In this document: positions 11,146-22,857 of the stretch, one piece after another
Numbering within the stretch: the first letter of the stretch is position 1
How the letters are laid out: the number at the start of each line of letters is the position of its first letter
DNA from: Pyxicephalus adspersus
Lineage: Eukaryota > Chordata > Amphibia > Anura > Pyxicephalidae
Reading direction: 5' to 3'
Length of the DNA stretch: 64,000 bases
Assembly (NCBI RefSeq): GCF_032062135.1
Contig: NC_092859.1
Location: 35,549,351 to 35,613,350 of the forward strand
Notes under the pieces: model-generated
What the model saw: only the letters and a program-made list of their open reading frames with translations
Databases searched by the model: none
What the model was told of the DNA's origin: nothing
Made by a program: the position numbers and the translations under genes

Positions 11146-11423
11146 TCAGTCAACAGAAGTCAGAAGTCAGTCAACAGAAGAGTCAGTGAACAGAAGGGGA
11201 CAATGAATGGCACAGAGTGATCAGAAGGGGACAATCAATGGCACAAGAGTGATCAGAAGGGGACAATGAATGGCACATGAGCGATCAGAAGGGGACAATG
11301 AATGGCACAGAGTGATCAGAAGGGAAATATGAATGGCATATGAGTGATCAGAAGGGGACAATGAATGGCACATGAGTGAGCAGAAGGGGACAATGAATGG
11401 CACATGAGTGATCAGAAGGGGAC
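11146..11423 (-). repeat. minisatellite, 31-32-bp unit (in M1)
   Basis: About seven full units of the type gatcagaaggggacaatg-aatggcacatgagt run into the assembly gap; the first part (about 11146-11190) is a shortened version (cagaagtcagtcaa). The complement of the unit contains TTCTGATCACTC, which is also the centre of the unit in M2 and M3. The array probably continues inside the gap. Confidence 0.9.
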
Positions 11424-11719
11424 NNNNNNNNNNNNNNNNNNNNNNNNNNNNNNNNNNNNNNNNNNNNNNNNNNNNNNNNNNNNNNNNNNNNNNNNNNNNN
11501 NNNNNNNNNNNNNNNNNNNNNNNNNNNNNNNNNNNNNNNNNNNNNNNNNNNNNNNNNNNNNNNNNNNNNNNNNNNNNNNNNNNNNNNNNNNNNNNNNNNN
11601 NNNNNNNNNNNNNNNNNNNNNNNNNNNNNNNNNNNNNNNNNNNNNNNNNNNNNNNNNNNNNNNNNNNNNNNNNNNNNNNNNNNNNNNNNNNNNNNNNNNN
11701 NNNNNNNNNNNNNNNNNNN
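11424..11719. other. assembly gap (296 N)
   Basis: A run of N that begins inside the minisatellite. Any open frames drawn through it are artefacts. Confidence 1.
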
Positions 11720-11837
11720 TGTGTACTGTAGTCTTCTTCATGGAAAAATAAGACATCCCCCTGAAAATAAGACCTAGGGCATATTTTGGCATTTCAAAAA
11801 ATATAAGACAGTGCCTTATTATCGGGGAAACAGGGTA

Positions 11838-13360
11838 TACAGGCATATATAGATAACAAGCAATATACTTGGGTTCATACTTTTAGGTCTCTTTTTTATA
11901 GTTAGAGGAAATAAAAAAACTTCCTGTTGACTTTTTTTTTGCTTAAACATTGCACTGTCCAGCAAAGTATTGTAGGAGAAGGATGTGCTCAAGCAGAATG
12001 CAACCATTTTAATGACTTATAATAAAGAACTCTCATGATCAGCCATGTAAGAAATCTAGACGAAGAATGTCCAGGGTTGGGAGCATGCAACCTAAACACA
12101 AAGCTTTGATCTTCTTAGCTGGCTGACATAGAAGTCAATCATTTGACAATATTCTGTAGGCTTCCTCTTTGCTTTTGTTACTTGGTATAGAAAGAGGTAA
12201 TCAACCCCTGAGAATGGCAGATATGATGTAAATATGAAATCTAACACAGCAATACCTATAATAAAATAATCTTTATAATCTTCTTTTGACCTTTAAATTC
12301 ACCCCTTCTGGAAATAACCTGTTTGGTTGATACCTGCAAGGTTTATATAAGCAAATATAGACATTATAATAGTATGAGTGTCCCCACCCAGATGATCTTA
12401 CAGAAAGTACAAATCTAAACAACACATTCATTAAATATACTTGATAAGTGTTCGGTTAGAGAGGAATTAATGTGTAGCATGAGCAGTTATTGTTGTAGTT
12501 GTGAAATGTCAATATAAAGATAAAAATAATCAGTAATTGCATGATCCTTAGGGATAACAAGAACTGACACCAGATACTAAACAAAGGTGGGGCAATGTAA
12601 CTTTAAAGAGACCCTGTCACATGAATTCAGCTTCTAGGAGGCAAGTGAAATCTTTACAGATCTACTGGCACTGCCAGTTGGTTTGTTGGACATAATAGTC
12701 ACATAAGAGATGGTGGAAAGAACCACAACTCCCTGTGATGGAACACTTTCCAATGAAAGCGTTGGATAGCAGTGGTGCTCAGAGGTTAGCAACAGAAAAA
12801 AAAATTATAAAGTTTATAAATAGAAGTTAGATTAAAGTAGTTACAAATCCCCACAATCTTGTTAAAGTGGATGGACAGTGGGCATGTCAGGACCTTTGAT
12901 GTTATTGCCAGAAGGGCAGGGAACAAACATGTCTGATATGGAAAATTAGGAAATTGTACTGCAAGCACAGGAAGATTTAAAATGTTGCCTGAAATTCTTT
13001 TTTTTTTTATTGTAGGGGTGCTCTTGCACATTTTTTATGCCCAACTGGGGACACAATTGGTGCTGTCTGTGTATGAAATGCCAGGCCTATGATGTCCTGC
13101 ATTCACAGTATGCCTTTAGTCATCCAGGTGGTATCACCCTTGGGGGGGTTGTCATTCAATTTGGAAGACTGAAGACATGTGGTAAAAAACTACATGAAGG
13201 GGCAACTTGAGGTTAAAGATAGTTATGAGATCTATAATCAATGGAGATCATGTTAAATATACAATTAGACCAAGGTTGAGTTTTACCAAGTAGTCCATAG
13301 AGTAAGAATGTGGAGAGATAGTGACACAGACGTAAATGTTGTTAACCTGTTCTTTTAAAG
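11838..13360. other. gene-free stretch with a T2-like end
   Basis: No gene was recognised. TTAAAGAGACCCTGTCAC at 12603-12620 looks like the left end of a T2/Kolobok-type element, and the same TTAAAGAGAC occurs at 26728 and 60725. A convincing right end was not found. Confidence 0.4.
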
Positions 13361-13440
13361 CCATATATATTTAGAATATGGCCATATATTTTAATTATAG
13401 CCATATAACACAACAGGGGGTGGGTCAGAGTGAAATGTTA

Positions 13441-13628
13441 ATGACCTTGTTTTTCTTTTTTAAACAGTAACTGTGAATTTAACTGTTTGTCTCTTTTACA
13501 ATTCCTTTAGGTGTAATGAGATGAAACTACATTAGAAATCTTTCATCCTGTCACCAGAAATATACCTTGCCAAATTTAGAGTAATTTTAGCAACTATCTT
13601 CTTGTACATTCATGTGACAAATGTATTT
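13441..13628 (+). repeat. dispersed repeat 'D', segment b, copy 1
   Basis: The stretch from 'aactgtgaatttaactgttt' to 'cattcatgtgacaaatgta' matches 15540-15719 along its length with substitutions (shared phrases: tttaactgtttg, ttttacaatt, aactacat, ccagaaatacacctt, agtaattttag, cacattcatgt). It lies just upstream of segment a of the next copy, so two D copies may sit head to tail. Family unknown. Confidence 0.65.
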
Positions 13629-13714
13629 TACAGTACAGTAGTGTTGGGAGCAGCCATAGTGCATTGTTGGATGATATCAAGTTCAGATGGAGAACTGAAC
13701 ATGTAATAAAATAA

Positions 13715-13830
13715 GTATTTTGTTCTTGCCATTACAGCTGTCATCGACAGTCTTTTTAGATTGTTTGCACTGCGATTGGAAGCTCAAATTCTCTTCTCTG
13801 CACAAACTGGGTATCACAGGTCCCTGCAGG
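13715..13830 (+). repeat. dispersed repeat 'D', segment a, first part
   Basis: The stretch ttgtttgcactgcgattgga-agctcaaattctcttctctg...ggtatcacagg aligns with 19371-19440 (ttgtttgcactacaattaga-agcatgtcttatcttttctg...ggtattctagg). The match is broken after about 13830 and seems to resume at about 14568 (ctgggattccaaagccctg against taggattcaaagtcctg), which indicates an insertion of about 740 bp. Confidence 0.55.
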
Positions 13831-14567
13831 TCCAGGGGATCTGTGCCTCCTTCAGTGCCACCCACCTTTACCTCCCCTGGTGCCAGCACCAGCTCTGCTA
13901 AGAGATCACCTCCTCAGTACACTTCCTGGTCCAGGTCATGTGACTCCCAGTCAGCTGCTCCACTACCGCAAAGGACTAGAGTGCTTCACCAACGTGCTCC
14001 CCCTGCTGGTGGAGTTGTAAACACCACCAACACCTCTATTCTCCTGGACTCCCTCTGGTGGTAGAGTAGGATGCAGCAGGTCACATGGCTCCATTCATCA
14101 CAGGCCCTGCCCTTAAAAGGAAGTTAAGGGCAACAGGAAGTTGCCTGAACAAGGAGTTCCTTGGGCCCTGCTTCCAGGTTCTTGTTGGTTTTTTTCTCCT
14201 GCTCCAGATTCTTTGTGTACTGACCCCAGCTTGTTTCCCGACTATGCTTGTTTGCTGCCCGTCCTGACCTCTTGTCTGTTTCCTGACCAACCTTGTTCGC
14301 TGCCTGTCCCGACCTTTTGGCTCGTCTGACTACTCTCCTGGATTTCCCTTTGGCACTACGTTCTTGTTCCAGCTTGTTAGCAGTCACTCTGTGCCTCTGT
14401 GTGCACGGGTGGCCGCAACCTGGCAGTTGGCCGCAATGCAACACCCTCACCTCTAGAGGCTCTGGTGAAGACCGGGCAGCTGCTGAGACTCTGCGCCTTG
14501 TGCATGTATCCACTTACTGAGCTGGTGACACGGAGGGTCCACTATCCTGCCGTGCAGCTACCATGAC
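13831..14567. mobile_element. LTR-like or retroelement UTR segment inserted in D
   Basis: GC- and pyrimidine-rich DNA unlike its AT-rich surroundings. It contains a TATA-like cccttaaaagg (14110-14120), a short tandem array (14221-14333) and ends near accatgaca. The composition, the promoter-like box and the CATGACA-type end suggest a solo LTR or a retroelement leader, but no clear TG...CA ends with a matching target duplication could be confirmed. Frames of up to 129 codons here are low-complexity readings of this GC-rich DNA on both strands and match nothing I know. Confidence 0.45.
14221..14333 (+). repeat. degenerate tandem repeat, about 45-bp unit
   Basis: About two and a half units. Unit 1 begins tgaccccagcttgtttcccg and ends tttgctgcccgtcc; unit 2 begins tgacctcttgtctgtttcct and ends gttcgctgcctgtcc; the third is partial (cgaccttttggctcgtctga). 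It lies inside the LTR-like segment. Confidence 0.7.
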
Positions 14568-14797
14568 ACTGGGATTCCAAAGCCCTGTGCAGTTGTCAGA
14601 CAGACATCAGATTCCTGTTGCTAGAAAAGACGAGCGAGTGGCACCCCACTGTGATTTCCTCCATAGAAAGTAGAGCAATCATCCCAACTTGGTCATTCAT
14701 TAATCCACAAGGACAGAATAATGAACAACATTGGGGGACTGCTGTATATGTACTGACTGCTAGATTTTCATCTTGGACAATAATCTTCTGGCATGTG

Positions 14798-15120
14798 TAA
14801 AGCTATGTACACACGTCCAATGGTTCTCGCCCGATAATCGTCTCAGGGCCGATATCGGACGAAAATCTGGCGTGTGTACATGGCCCATTGTCCGACCGAC
14901 CGTCCTGGCCTATCCATGGACGATGAATGATCCTAATGCAAGGGAAGAGGACAGTGCCCAGCAGGGCACTGCTCTGTTGTTCTCCCCCTTCCTGTTTTAT
15001 AGAACAGAACAGTGCTGTATGTACATCGCTCGCTCATGCATCGTGCAGTCCTTAGTCATTAGAAAGGATCGTGAAAGATCCTTTCCAATGACAATAATTG
15101 CACGTGTGTATGCAGCTTTA
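14798..15120 (-). mobile_element. 'B' family MITE, copy 2
   Basis: On the minus strand the start reads TAAAGCTGCATACACACGTG, followed by a hairpin equivalent to that in copy 1 (tcattggaaaggatctttca / gatcctttctaatga) and then ggactgcacgatgcatgagc and gtacatacagcac. The left end on the plus strand is TAAAGCTATGTACACACG. It has the same layout as 9259-9596 but opposite orientation. It interrupts the D repeat. Confidence 0.75.
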
Positions 15121-15189
15121 GTAACTTAACTCCTGCATACTTTAAGCCAGCTTAACCCCATTAAACCTAAGTGAATTTAACCCTTTCAA

Positions 15190-15725
15190 GTTCTATTTTT
15201 TTTTTTTATAAGGGATTCTGTTCTTTGGAGTAATATTGGTGTGGCAAGTCATAGAAACAGGTAATTTTGACTACATTTTTTGTAAGCTTTTTCATTGGTG
15301 CACTGTTACATCCCATAGGTGGATGAGAGTGTGGATATGTTCTTGTATTCTTTCTATGAGAGCAGATATGTCAGCCCAGTGTCAGGATTTCGGACCCCAG
15401 TGAAAGTTATCTACAGACTAAGCTTAGGGCTGATAACTTTTAGGGATAAGCAGAGTATTGTTATAGGCAGAGATTGTTTCTTATTATAGGCAGTCATATA
15501 ACACTGTGGAATGTGAACTACCTTACAAGCCATATATGACCTGTTTTTAACTGGGAATTTAACTGTTTGGCTGTCTATCTTTTACAATTCTCTAAAGTCT
15601 ACTGAGATAAAACTACATCAGCAATTTCTCATCTGTCGACTCGACACCAGAAATACACCTTGCTGAGTGAATAGTAATTTTAGTAACTACCTTCTTGCAC
15701 ATTCATGTCACAAATGTACAAGAAA
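15190..15725 (+). repeat. dispersed repeat 'D', end of segment a and segment b
   Basis: 15260-15420 aligns with 19462-19593 (ttttttgtaagctttttc, gtgcactgttacatcccata-ggtgg, gatatgtcagcccagtgtca). 15420-15475 (cttagggctgataacttttagggata) aligns with 19966-20005 (tttagggctgaaaactggca...tagggata). 15495-15725 aligns with segment b at 13441-13628. This gives the order a then b within one copy. Confidence 0.6.
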
Positions 15726-15729
15726 TCAA

Positions 15730-18700
15730 TTTGGTCATGGGACTGGAAATACAATATTATGCAGACATACCCAGTGGGGAAAATTCATAAGGAATATATT
15801 TAAATTCACTAGAATCTTTTTCACGCTCAGGTTATAAATGTTGCAATTTTCTAAATTCAATCTGCCTTAAAGTAAATGCACATTGGTTTTAATACATCAT
15901 TTTTTCCTTTAATATGATCATATATATATATTTATTTATATATACGGATAGTTTATTTCAATCAGCTGGGTAATTAACAACTGACTACTTCAACTTGAAA
16001 ATGTGAAATAGGTAAAGCCTAGTTTTGCTGATGATATCTTTTTTTTATCTTACAATCCCTAGCAGCCTAGAAAACAGAATGAGAAAAGGAGGTTGTACAC
16101 TATGCCAACTGTTGGGGGTCTATTCCATTGCAGTATGTTGCCAACTTGTTTTCAGGCACTGGGATCTGATATGGGGAAAATAAATGGAGAACTTTAACCG
16201 TGCCACTGTGTTCTTTTAATAGGCAGGCAATTAATATTGGTGCCACCCTGCTGGACAAACAGTATGTCATTTACTAGACTAAATGAACAGAGTCCTAATA
16301 TTTGAAGGGGAAGTAAATAAATTATACATAAATATGGTAGTTTGTCTTCTTAGCAAATCCCGGTGTTCAAGCATATGATCTGGGATTTAAAGGATGTGGT
16401 GCTGGGGGCTTACTGCACATTTGCCAGGTACATGTCACATGAAAAGGAAGAAGATAACCTATGTTATGTCCAACACACATCTAGCATTGAGCATACGCGT
16501 GGTTTGGACACCCAGGAATGGAGCAGGTCAGGATGTTCTTCTTACATGTGACAACACTGGTACTTTGTAATTTGCTGTTCAGGCATCCAACACTGTCTTT
16601 GGAAACGGAGTCCTTAGCCTTATAAGAGCTATAAATTGCACGTTAGACAGGGCTGAAAGAAGACAACTTTTTTAACTTTTCGCAGCGGAATGGTGAGTTT
16701 TCATGATAGTTGGATTAAAGATACCCTAGCCTTCTGTTTTGGATCACTCTGCTGAAACATTCATGTAAAACACTGAGCCAGAAATGCTATATCAGCATGC
16801 CAGAAATATTTCTGAGATCATATACACCATTCCTTTCCACTTGCAAGACCATAGCCTTCTGAGCTATGGTGTAGTAGTAGTCTCCTCTTGATTTATTTGG
16901 AATGATTCCCTTTGATGTGTTAGAAGTTCACCATATATAGAACTTTATTACATTGAAGATTCAACCGTCTAGAAACCTGCAAAAGCAAAATTAGATAATC
17001 TCAGCATTCCTTCCAATACATTCTATTTCACCTACAACTCTGTTTAGAAACATTTGTTTTTTTCAGAATGTATTATTTAAAGCTATGTCTTAAATATCAA
17101 TAAGCCTCTTTCACAATACAGACTACTCTCTTTAGAGAAGTGATTAAAAATTCACCAATTGAAAAGTGACATTGATAAAATATTTATTTATAGTTAAAGC
17201 CAAGGTCCCAAGTCGGCATTTGCCATTTTCTCATTTTGATTCTCTTTATCCCGTCTCTTGTGTTTTACTGGCTCTCTGGTGAGATTTAAATATCCTTTCT
17301 GCTTAATGGCTTGCAGCATTAATAATTTTTTTTAAGCATTTGAAGTAAGCTTTTACATTGAATAGAGCAAGGCTGCAAATTAAAAGAAGACAGCAGCCAT
17401 ATTGAATTGTCTGGATCAGATGTGTCCCCACTCAGGAAATCTATGCATTCACAAGGAATGATCTGCACTACTTTGAACTTCATTGAACTTGACTGGCAAT
17501 TCATCTGCAAACATTAAATGGATGGAATGTCAGAACAAAAAAAGCACTCAATGTGTGTTTTTAATGGATTGAGCTTTTTTGTGTCCCACTTATGCCCTAG
17601 GGTGTCAATGCGTTTGCTGCAAACAACACAAAAACTTGATAAATTAAATTTGGTTTGGAGACATTTAATGTTTATTTTTCAGAAACCACAGAAGAGTAAT
17701 TAAGGGAAACCTTGGTTTTTGGAAACATTCTTATTCTTTTAAAACTAATAATTCTCAACATGTAAATATTAATGTTATAAACATCAAATATTCCCAACAT
17801 GCAACTACCAATGTTAAAAACACCAAATATACCCTAAAGCCGATCTCCAGGTAAACAAATAAAATACATCATTATAATGGGTTTTCCAAAGGATTTGTAT
17901 TTCTTTCCATCATACTGAGATTAACGCATTTCTGCAGTACAGCCCGAAATGTGATATTCCACAGTTATGTAAAATTCCTTAAGTCTTCTCCCCTCCTCTC
18001 AGCATATTCTATGTTTGTACTTGAACACTGAAGATAACCCAGTTGGGTCCTTGGGCTGTTTCTTCTCCACTCTTTCTGAACTCTGCTGTACAGGAATTGT
18101 ATATTAATATCCATGGGGAGGTTAGCTTTTAGCTTCAAATCTGCAGCAAACCCTAATAAATGTACTGCTATAAAACCAATCTGTTTTATGGTTAAAGTAC
18201 ATAAATCATTTTAAAAAGAAACCTAATTAAAAACCATACATGGAATGCTACCCAGACAGATTCAAGCTATTCGTGGAAATAGACTGAACCCTTTTAATGG
18301 GAAAGGAAATTACATTGATTGGGACAAATATCAATATTCTAGGTGAATGAACAGGATATACAGACTTTCTGAGGATATAAGACACACTAGGGCCTCATTA
18401 GTTTTTCTGTCTTTAATCTTGGATTAATCATTGTTGCGCGTTTTTTCTCATTTCGTTTAAATCTGGTCTGCATTACAATTCAGTTGTGTCCTTTGTGATT
18501 CAAGTAACAAAAGATGAACTAAACTGTGGGAGCTCACTCCTGCTTGATACACTGATTGATTGCTGGTCTGTACGAAAGCTTACATTTTCTTAGCAAAGCA
18601 ATAGCACAAGAAATTTGAAAAGAAGGGAAGGAAGAAAATATTAAGTTGTATGTAACCCCAAGAACAAAAAAATCTTTATATATGCTGAAAACATTTGATT

Positions 18701-19098
18701 TCAATGTTGTTCTTTATTTTCCTTTGATCGTGACTGAAACAAACCTCATAGGACATACAGTAACTACAGAATCACTCTCCAGTGCCTCCTTTTTTATTTT
18801 ATATCCACATCAGTAGCTGAGAACAATTCTAATTCATCAGAACACATCAGAGTTATTAGCTCACATGATTTCTGGCAGGTATGTTTATGCAGTTATTGCA
18901 TAGATGTAATGATTTTATTTATACTTTTAGAGTTAAGATGGAATTACATTTTAAGGTTTCAGCTTTGTCCCAAAGTTATATCATGTGCATAAACACAATT
19001 CCCATTTTTATCAGAACAATAGTAATGGGACCAAGCCATATTAAATGGTTAGGTCATAATATATTCAGTGGGAGAGCTGTACATGTGATAAATGAAGC
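15730..19098. other. gene-free stretch; some single-copy-looking DNA
   Basis: No gene was recognised. An imperfect 40-bp tandem duplication lies at about 17753-17832 (aacatgtaaatattaatgtt / aacatgcaactaccaatgtt). The interval 18100-18660 is free of obvious repeats and could hold conserved non-coding sequence, but that cannot be judged without comparison. Confidence 0.35.
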
Positions 19099-19101
19099 AT
19101 T

Positions 19102-19328
19102 GGGTCTAATTTATTAAAGCCCCCCAAGGCTGGAGAGAATACACTTTCATCAGTGAAGATGGGTGATCCAGCGGTGATCCTGGGATAGATTTCTTAAAAG
19201 TCATTTGCTATTTGTTGTCCAGGATTGAAAACATTTGCTAAGATCCATTCCAGGTTTGCTGGATCACCCAGCTTCACTGATGAAAGTGTATTCTCTCCAG
19301 CTTTGGAGAGCTTTAATAAATCAGGCCC
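19102..19328. mobile_element. 'A' family palindromic MITE, copy A1
   Basis: The element starts GGGTCTAATTTATTAAAGC and ends with the complement of GGGCCTGATTTATTAAAGC. It is flanked by a 3-bp duplication ATT (19099-19101, 19329-19331). Almost the whole element is one inverted repeat: the left arm has ctccaaggctggagagaata, tcatcagtgaag and gggtgatccagc, and the right arm has their complements. GGGC-type ends with 3-bp AT-rich duplications fit PIF/Harbinger elements. It has no coding capacity; the open frame at 19225-19494 is just the right arm read through. Confidence 0.85.
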
Positions 19329-20060
19329 ATTTTGTTCTTGTTTTCCTTTCATCTGTCATTGCAGTTTTCCTGGTTTGTTTGCACTACAATTAGAAGCATG
19401 TCTTATCTTTTCTGTACAAAATGGTATTCTAGGATTCAAAGTCCTGCATACTTCCAGTCTACACTATATTTTCTTTGTAAGCTTTTTTAAATAGTGCAAT
19501 CCTAAATCTCATGGGTGGCTGTGTGTAGATATTTACTCACATTCCTTCTTTGTCAAAGCATAGATGTCAGTCCAGTGTCAAGATTAAATGCTCCAAAGGA
19601 ACAACTAACGATTATGCACGATTATTTTGAATGATCGTATTGTGCACAATTCTGTACATACTGTAACGATACGATTGTTCAAATATAATCCACCAATAGT
19701 GTACGCATGCTAGATACAATCGTTTTAACGATGCAGGAAGTGACAAAGGACAAAGTGTACTGCAGAACCATCCACGATCACTGAGCGACCGCACACACAA
19801 TAGACAGCGAACGATCGTCGCCCAAACACATCCGCTGGGACAGTCGTTCATTTCCAGTGACAATCCTCGTTCATCTTCATCATTGTGCACGTTTTTTGTT
19901 AACGATCATCGGACGAATGGTTGTTAGTCGTTCGTTTCAAACGATAATTATTGTGCAGCTTTAGGGCTGAAAACTGGCACGTAGGGATTTCCTAGGGATA
20001 TTTTACAAATATTTAAATAAAGAATCCCAGCTTTGCTCATCCCTACTGAGACTCTGTGCT
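19329..20060 (+). repeat. dispersed repeat 'D', segment a, interrupted copy
   Basis: The match to the D copies at 13715-13830 and 15190-15475 runs from about 19329 to 19595 and resumes at about 19964. The interruption is the MITE at 19605-19963. Segment b is not seen downstream. Confidence 0.55.
19605..19963. mobile_element. 'E' MITE with CGTT-rich inverted ends
   Basis: The right end, complemented, reads TAAAGCTGCACAATAATTATCGTT; the left end carries aacgattatgcacgattatt and further cgat-rich sequence, so the ends are inverted repeats with gaps. The first ten bases of the right end (TAAAGCTGCA) are nearly those of the B family. The interior is rich in acgatcgtcg, cgttcg and tgtgcac motifs. 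The minus-strand frame of 92 codons here is a reading of the element and matches no protein I know. Confidence 0.65.
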
Positions 20061-20064
20061 AAAC

Positions 20065-21937
20065 ATTTTAGGATATGTAACCAGTCAGTTTTAGAAGCTT
20101 TTGAGTAAATTTGTATCTGTTTTGCATTAACATTTGTTTATTAGTACATGATTGCAATGCAAAGTAATATATAACGTACCTGATGTGGTGGTGCCATTCA
20201 TTAGGAATAAAAAAGGCACACTTTGACCACTATGTCGTGGTGATTTTGGGAAAAAAATATATAGTTGTGTTAAAAGGCCAGTTATGGGGCTTTTTGGGTC
20301 AAAATAAAAGGATTTGTGAATTTGAAATTCAAGCACCTTTCCAGCTTTTCTCCATACATTGGTAGAAGTTTTTTTTCTCAATGCTTTTACCCTGCAAAAT
20401 ATTTTGCCTATTAAAATATTGTTTGACAGGGAAACAATGCAGTAGGAAATGATGTAGTGTTTGAAATGTAAGCCTGTACAAACCAAAAGTGAAGAATCAG
20501 ATTATTATACGTGCCCATCAGTGACTGGATAGTCTTTTTAAAACTTTTCCTCATATTTGATTCCTGGCTCAGTCACAATTTTATAATCACCTTCTCTTTG
20601 TGTTAGACAGTGCTGTGCCCATGATTTTCATGTGAAACATTATAAATCTCCTTCAAAATGAATCTTCAACATCTTCAGTACAGCTACATGGCTGTCTGTG
20701 CAGAAAGCCTTAAATATGCAATAAATTAAAGTATCAGGAAGCTGGTGTGAACGTAAAGCCGGCTCCATTTCCCCATATTACTGTGTAATATTCTGCTTAT
20801 CTTCTAACGTTTGTTTTGCTGCATCTAGTAAATTTGCTCTCTTTGTGAGAACTCAGCATGTATGAAAAGATAATACAGCAATCAATGTGTTCCAAAGATG
20901 AAGAGAACATTAATATTTACAGCATGGATTGCATGGTGAAAACATTCAAATAACAAAAAAGCGATATATGCAGGACAGCACAGTACAAAGAACTATTTGG
21001 TTATATATACAGTAAATATTATTCTTATTGTGTACATATACATATATTTAGCAAATCTGTGATTTTGTGATTACCTAGGTCAGTTTATGACTTTAATGAA
21101 GGCTATAAGATAAGCAACAGTACACAGATTAGTTCCTACCTGTGCTGCCGCTTAGCCCACAGTGCCTGAACTAGTAGTGTGCTATGTGAAAGAGTCTGCT
21201 AGGCTCAATTTAGAAAAGTATGTAAGAAGATTGCTTACTGATAGTGTTGAGGGAGAGAGGCAGACATGATAAAGAAAAGCCTGTACTACTCTCCATCACA
21301 TCCTATGAACTCTTGACCGGTACATACTGCCTACTGTTATACCCTTCATATTCCTCCCCTGAACATGCTCTCCATAATCTTCTCTACAATCTCCTTTCCT
21401 ACTCTCTGCACAATTGTTAGTACCTATATAACTTCAGAAACATCAACAACCCAGCATGGAAATAAGACAAAGAATAGATAGCCATACACGTTTTGTAGCC
21501 TCCTCAAAGTATAAGGAAGGAGACTTCTAGGAGAGATGTTTCCTTTTAAAACCAGATATTCCAAATCATGTCACCTATATTCTGGAAGCACTATCTGGAA
21601 CACCTTATATCTAGAAATATTTTAGCACCACAACAGTGATACATCATTGAGGATAAGAGTTTAGAGAAATAGAGGAGCTTTTTTTAACAAGATAAATGTC
21701 CAGTTGGTATCATAGCATTATCAAGGGCAGGAATCAGAAGAATTGAGTAAACTGTAGTCTGTTAAAAAAGAAAAGAAAACATACCAGAGAGAAATAGTGG
21801 AGATCATATGGGTTAGTCACAGCTAAATTGAATGCCAGTGCTTTTTTCTTATTTAAGGGTGATGGAAGTGACACTGTTCATGGTATAGCCCTTTTTTAGC
21901 CTGTGAAATATGTATATATATTTATTTATTTATTTAA

Positions 21938-21968
<31 letters not shown>

Positions 21969-22849
21969 TAATGTTAATAAGAGGGAGGTATACACACACC
22001 TGCATTTCAGTATTTCTTTTTTTTTCAGAAAGCAGAGATTAATTTAAACACTTTTTTTTTATTTGGAATGTCAAAGACAATAGCTGATTTTGGTTAGTCA
22101 CTAAAACTTCTTTCTAGCTTTGCATTATTAATATAACTGTTTTTGCTAAAATAAAGATGAAAAAATGGCACATTCCTGCCACATCAGTTAGAAAAAAAGA
22201 ATTTTTTTCCAAAAAAAATCAAGATCATTTATTTCTGGGAAATAGAAGAGAACATTTGAGTCAGCCACCGCCACTAGTCTTCTTTACTTTGCTTGCAACA
22301 TTTATGTCAACACTTTCTCTGATGTAACAATAAAATGGGAGCTTCAGCTGGTAATGGAATTTTAAGTCAAAGAAATACATTATATCATTCTTTTTTTTTA
22401 GGAAAAGAAAAGATCATTTTAAAAAAATCTGTATCGTTTTTACATTTTTAACATATTATGCAAATGCAAAAAAGTCGGCAATGGTGTTTTCTTTTTTTCC
22501 TACAAATTTTTTGTATGAAAAATGTATTTACTTGAAGGGGAGATATTGGGGAACATGGTTAAACCCACAGCTGAATACTATGGCTCACAGTGGGTCTAAA
22601 ATAGCCCTCAATAACCCTAAGACATGGGCTTTTAAAGAAGACTACGTGTGGTTATTTTATAACCCATTCAACAAGTATGGTTCACTGTTGCCTTTATCAG
22701 TAAACCAGCCCTAAGAGATGTCAGGCATCACTGGAATATATGCAGACAAGAAGGGGGTTGCAAAAATTCTGCAGATGATCAGTGGCACTGGAGTGTATCT
22801 AAGGATGAAAAGTAGATAAAAAGTATTATATTAAAAATATTCAATGGTA
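20065..22849. other. gene-free stretch, nothing recognised
   Basis: AT-rich. The minus-strand frame of 119 codons at 20127-20486 has no recognisable domain. A TA microsatellite is listed separately. Confidence 0.4.
21912..21969. repeat. TTTA/TA microsatellite
   Basis: A short (TTTA)n tract (about 21921-21936) is followed by an uninterrupted (TA)n run from about 21944 to 21968. Confidence 0.9.
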
Positions 22850-22857
22850 ATGTAAAC

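Larger units (their letters stand above)
10821..11835 (-). mobile_element. M1: MITE-like element with internal minisatellite
   Basis: The ends are CCGTGTTTCCCCAAT on the left and, complemented on the right, CCCTGTTTCCCCGATAAT; TA lies outside both (10819-10820, 11836-11837), suggesting a TA target duplication. Subterminal 'aataagac' motifs are repeated (about 11747, 11767, 11801). Read on the minus strand the order is: end, assembly gap, minisatellite, then a core with gttagggcagggatcagcag and tttcagtttcacactgcag, then the other end. This internal order is the same as in M2 (24749-25324) and M3 (40196-40913). It has no transposase. The superfamily is not assigned. Confidence 0.7.

Noticed and set aside
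11404..11846. Frames of 107-144 codons
   Set aside because: They run through the assembly gap and are artefacts of N.
12603..13360. Complete T2-like element from TTAAAGAGACCC to cttttaaag
   Set aside because: The candidate right end (ctgttcttttaaag) matches the left end too poorly to call a boundary.
14124..14513. 129-codon minus-strand frame, and overlapping plus frames
   Set aside because: They lie in the GC-rich LTR-like segment with its tandem repeat; low-complexity readings on both strands.
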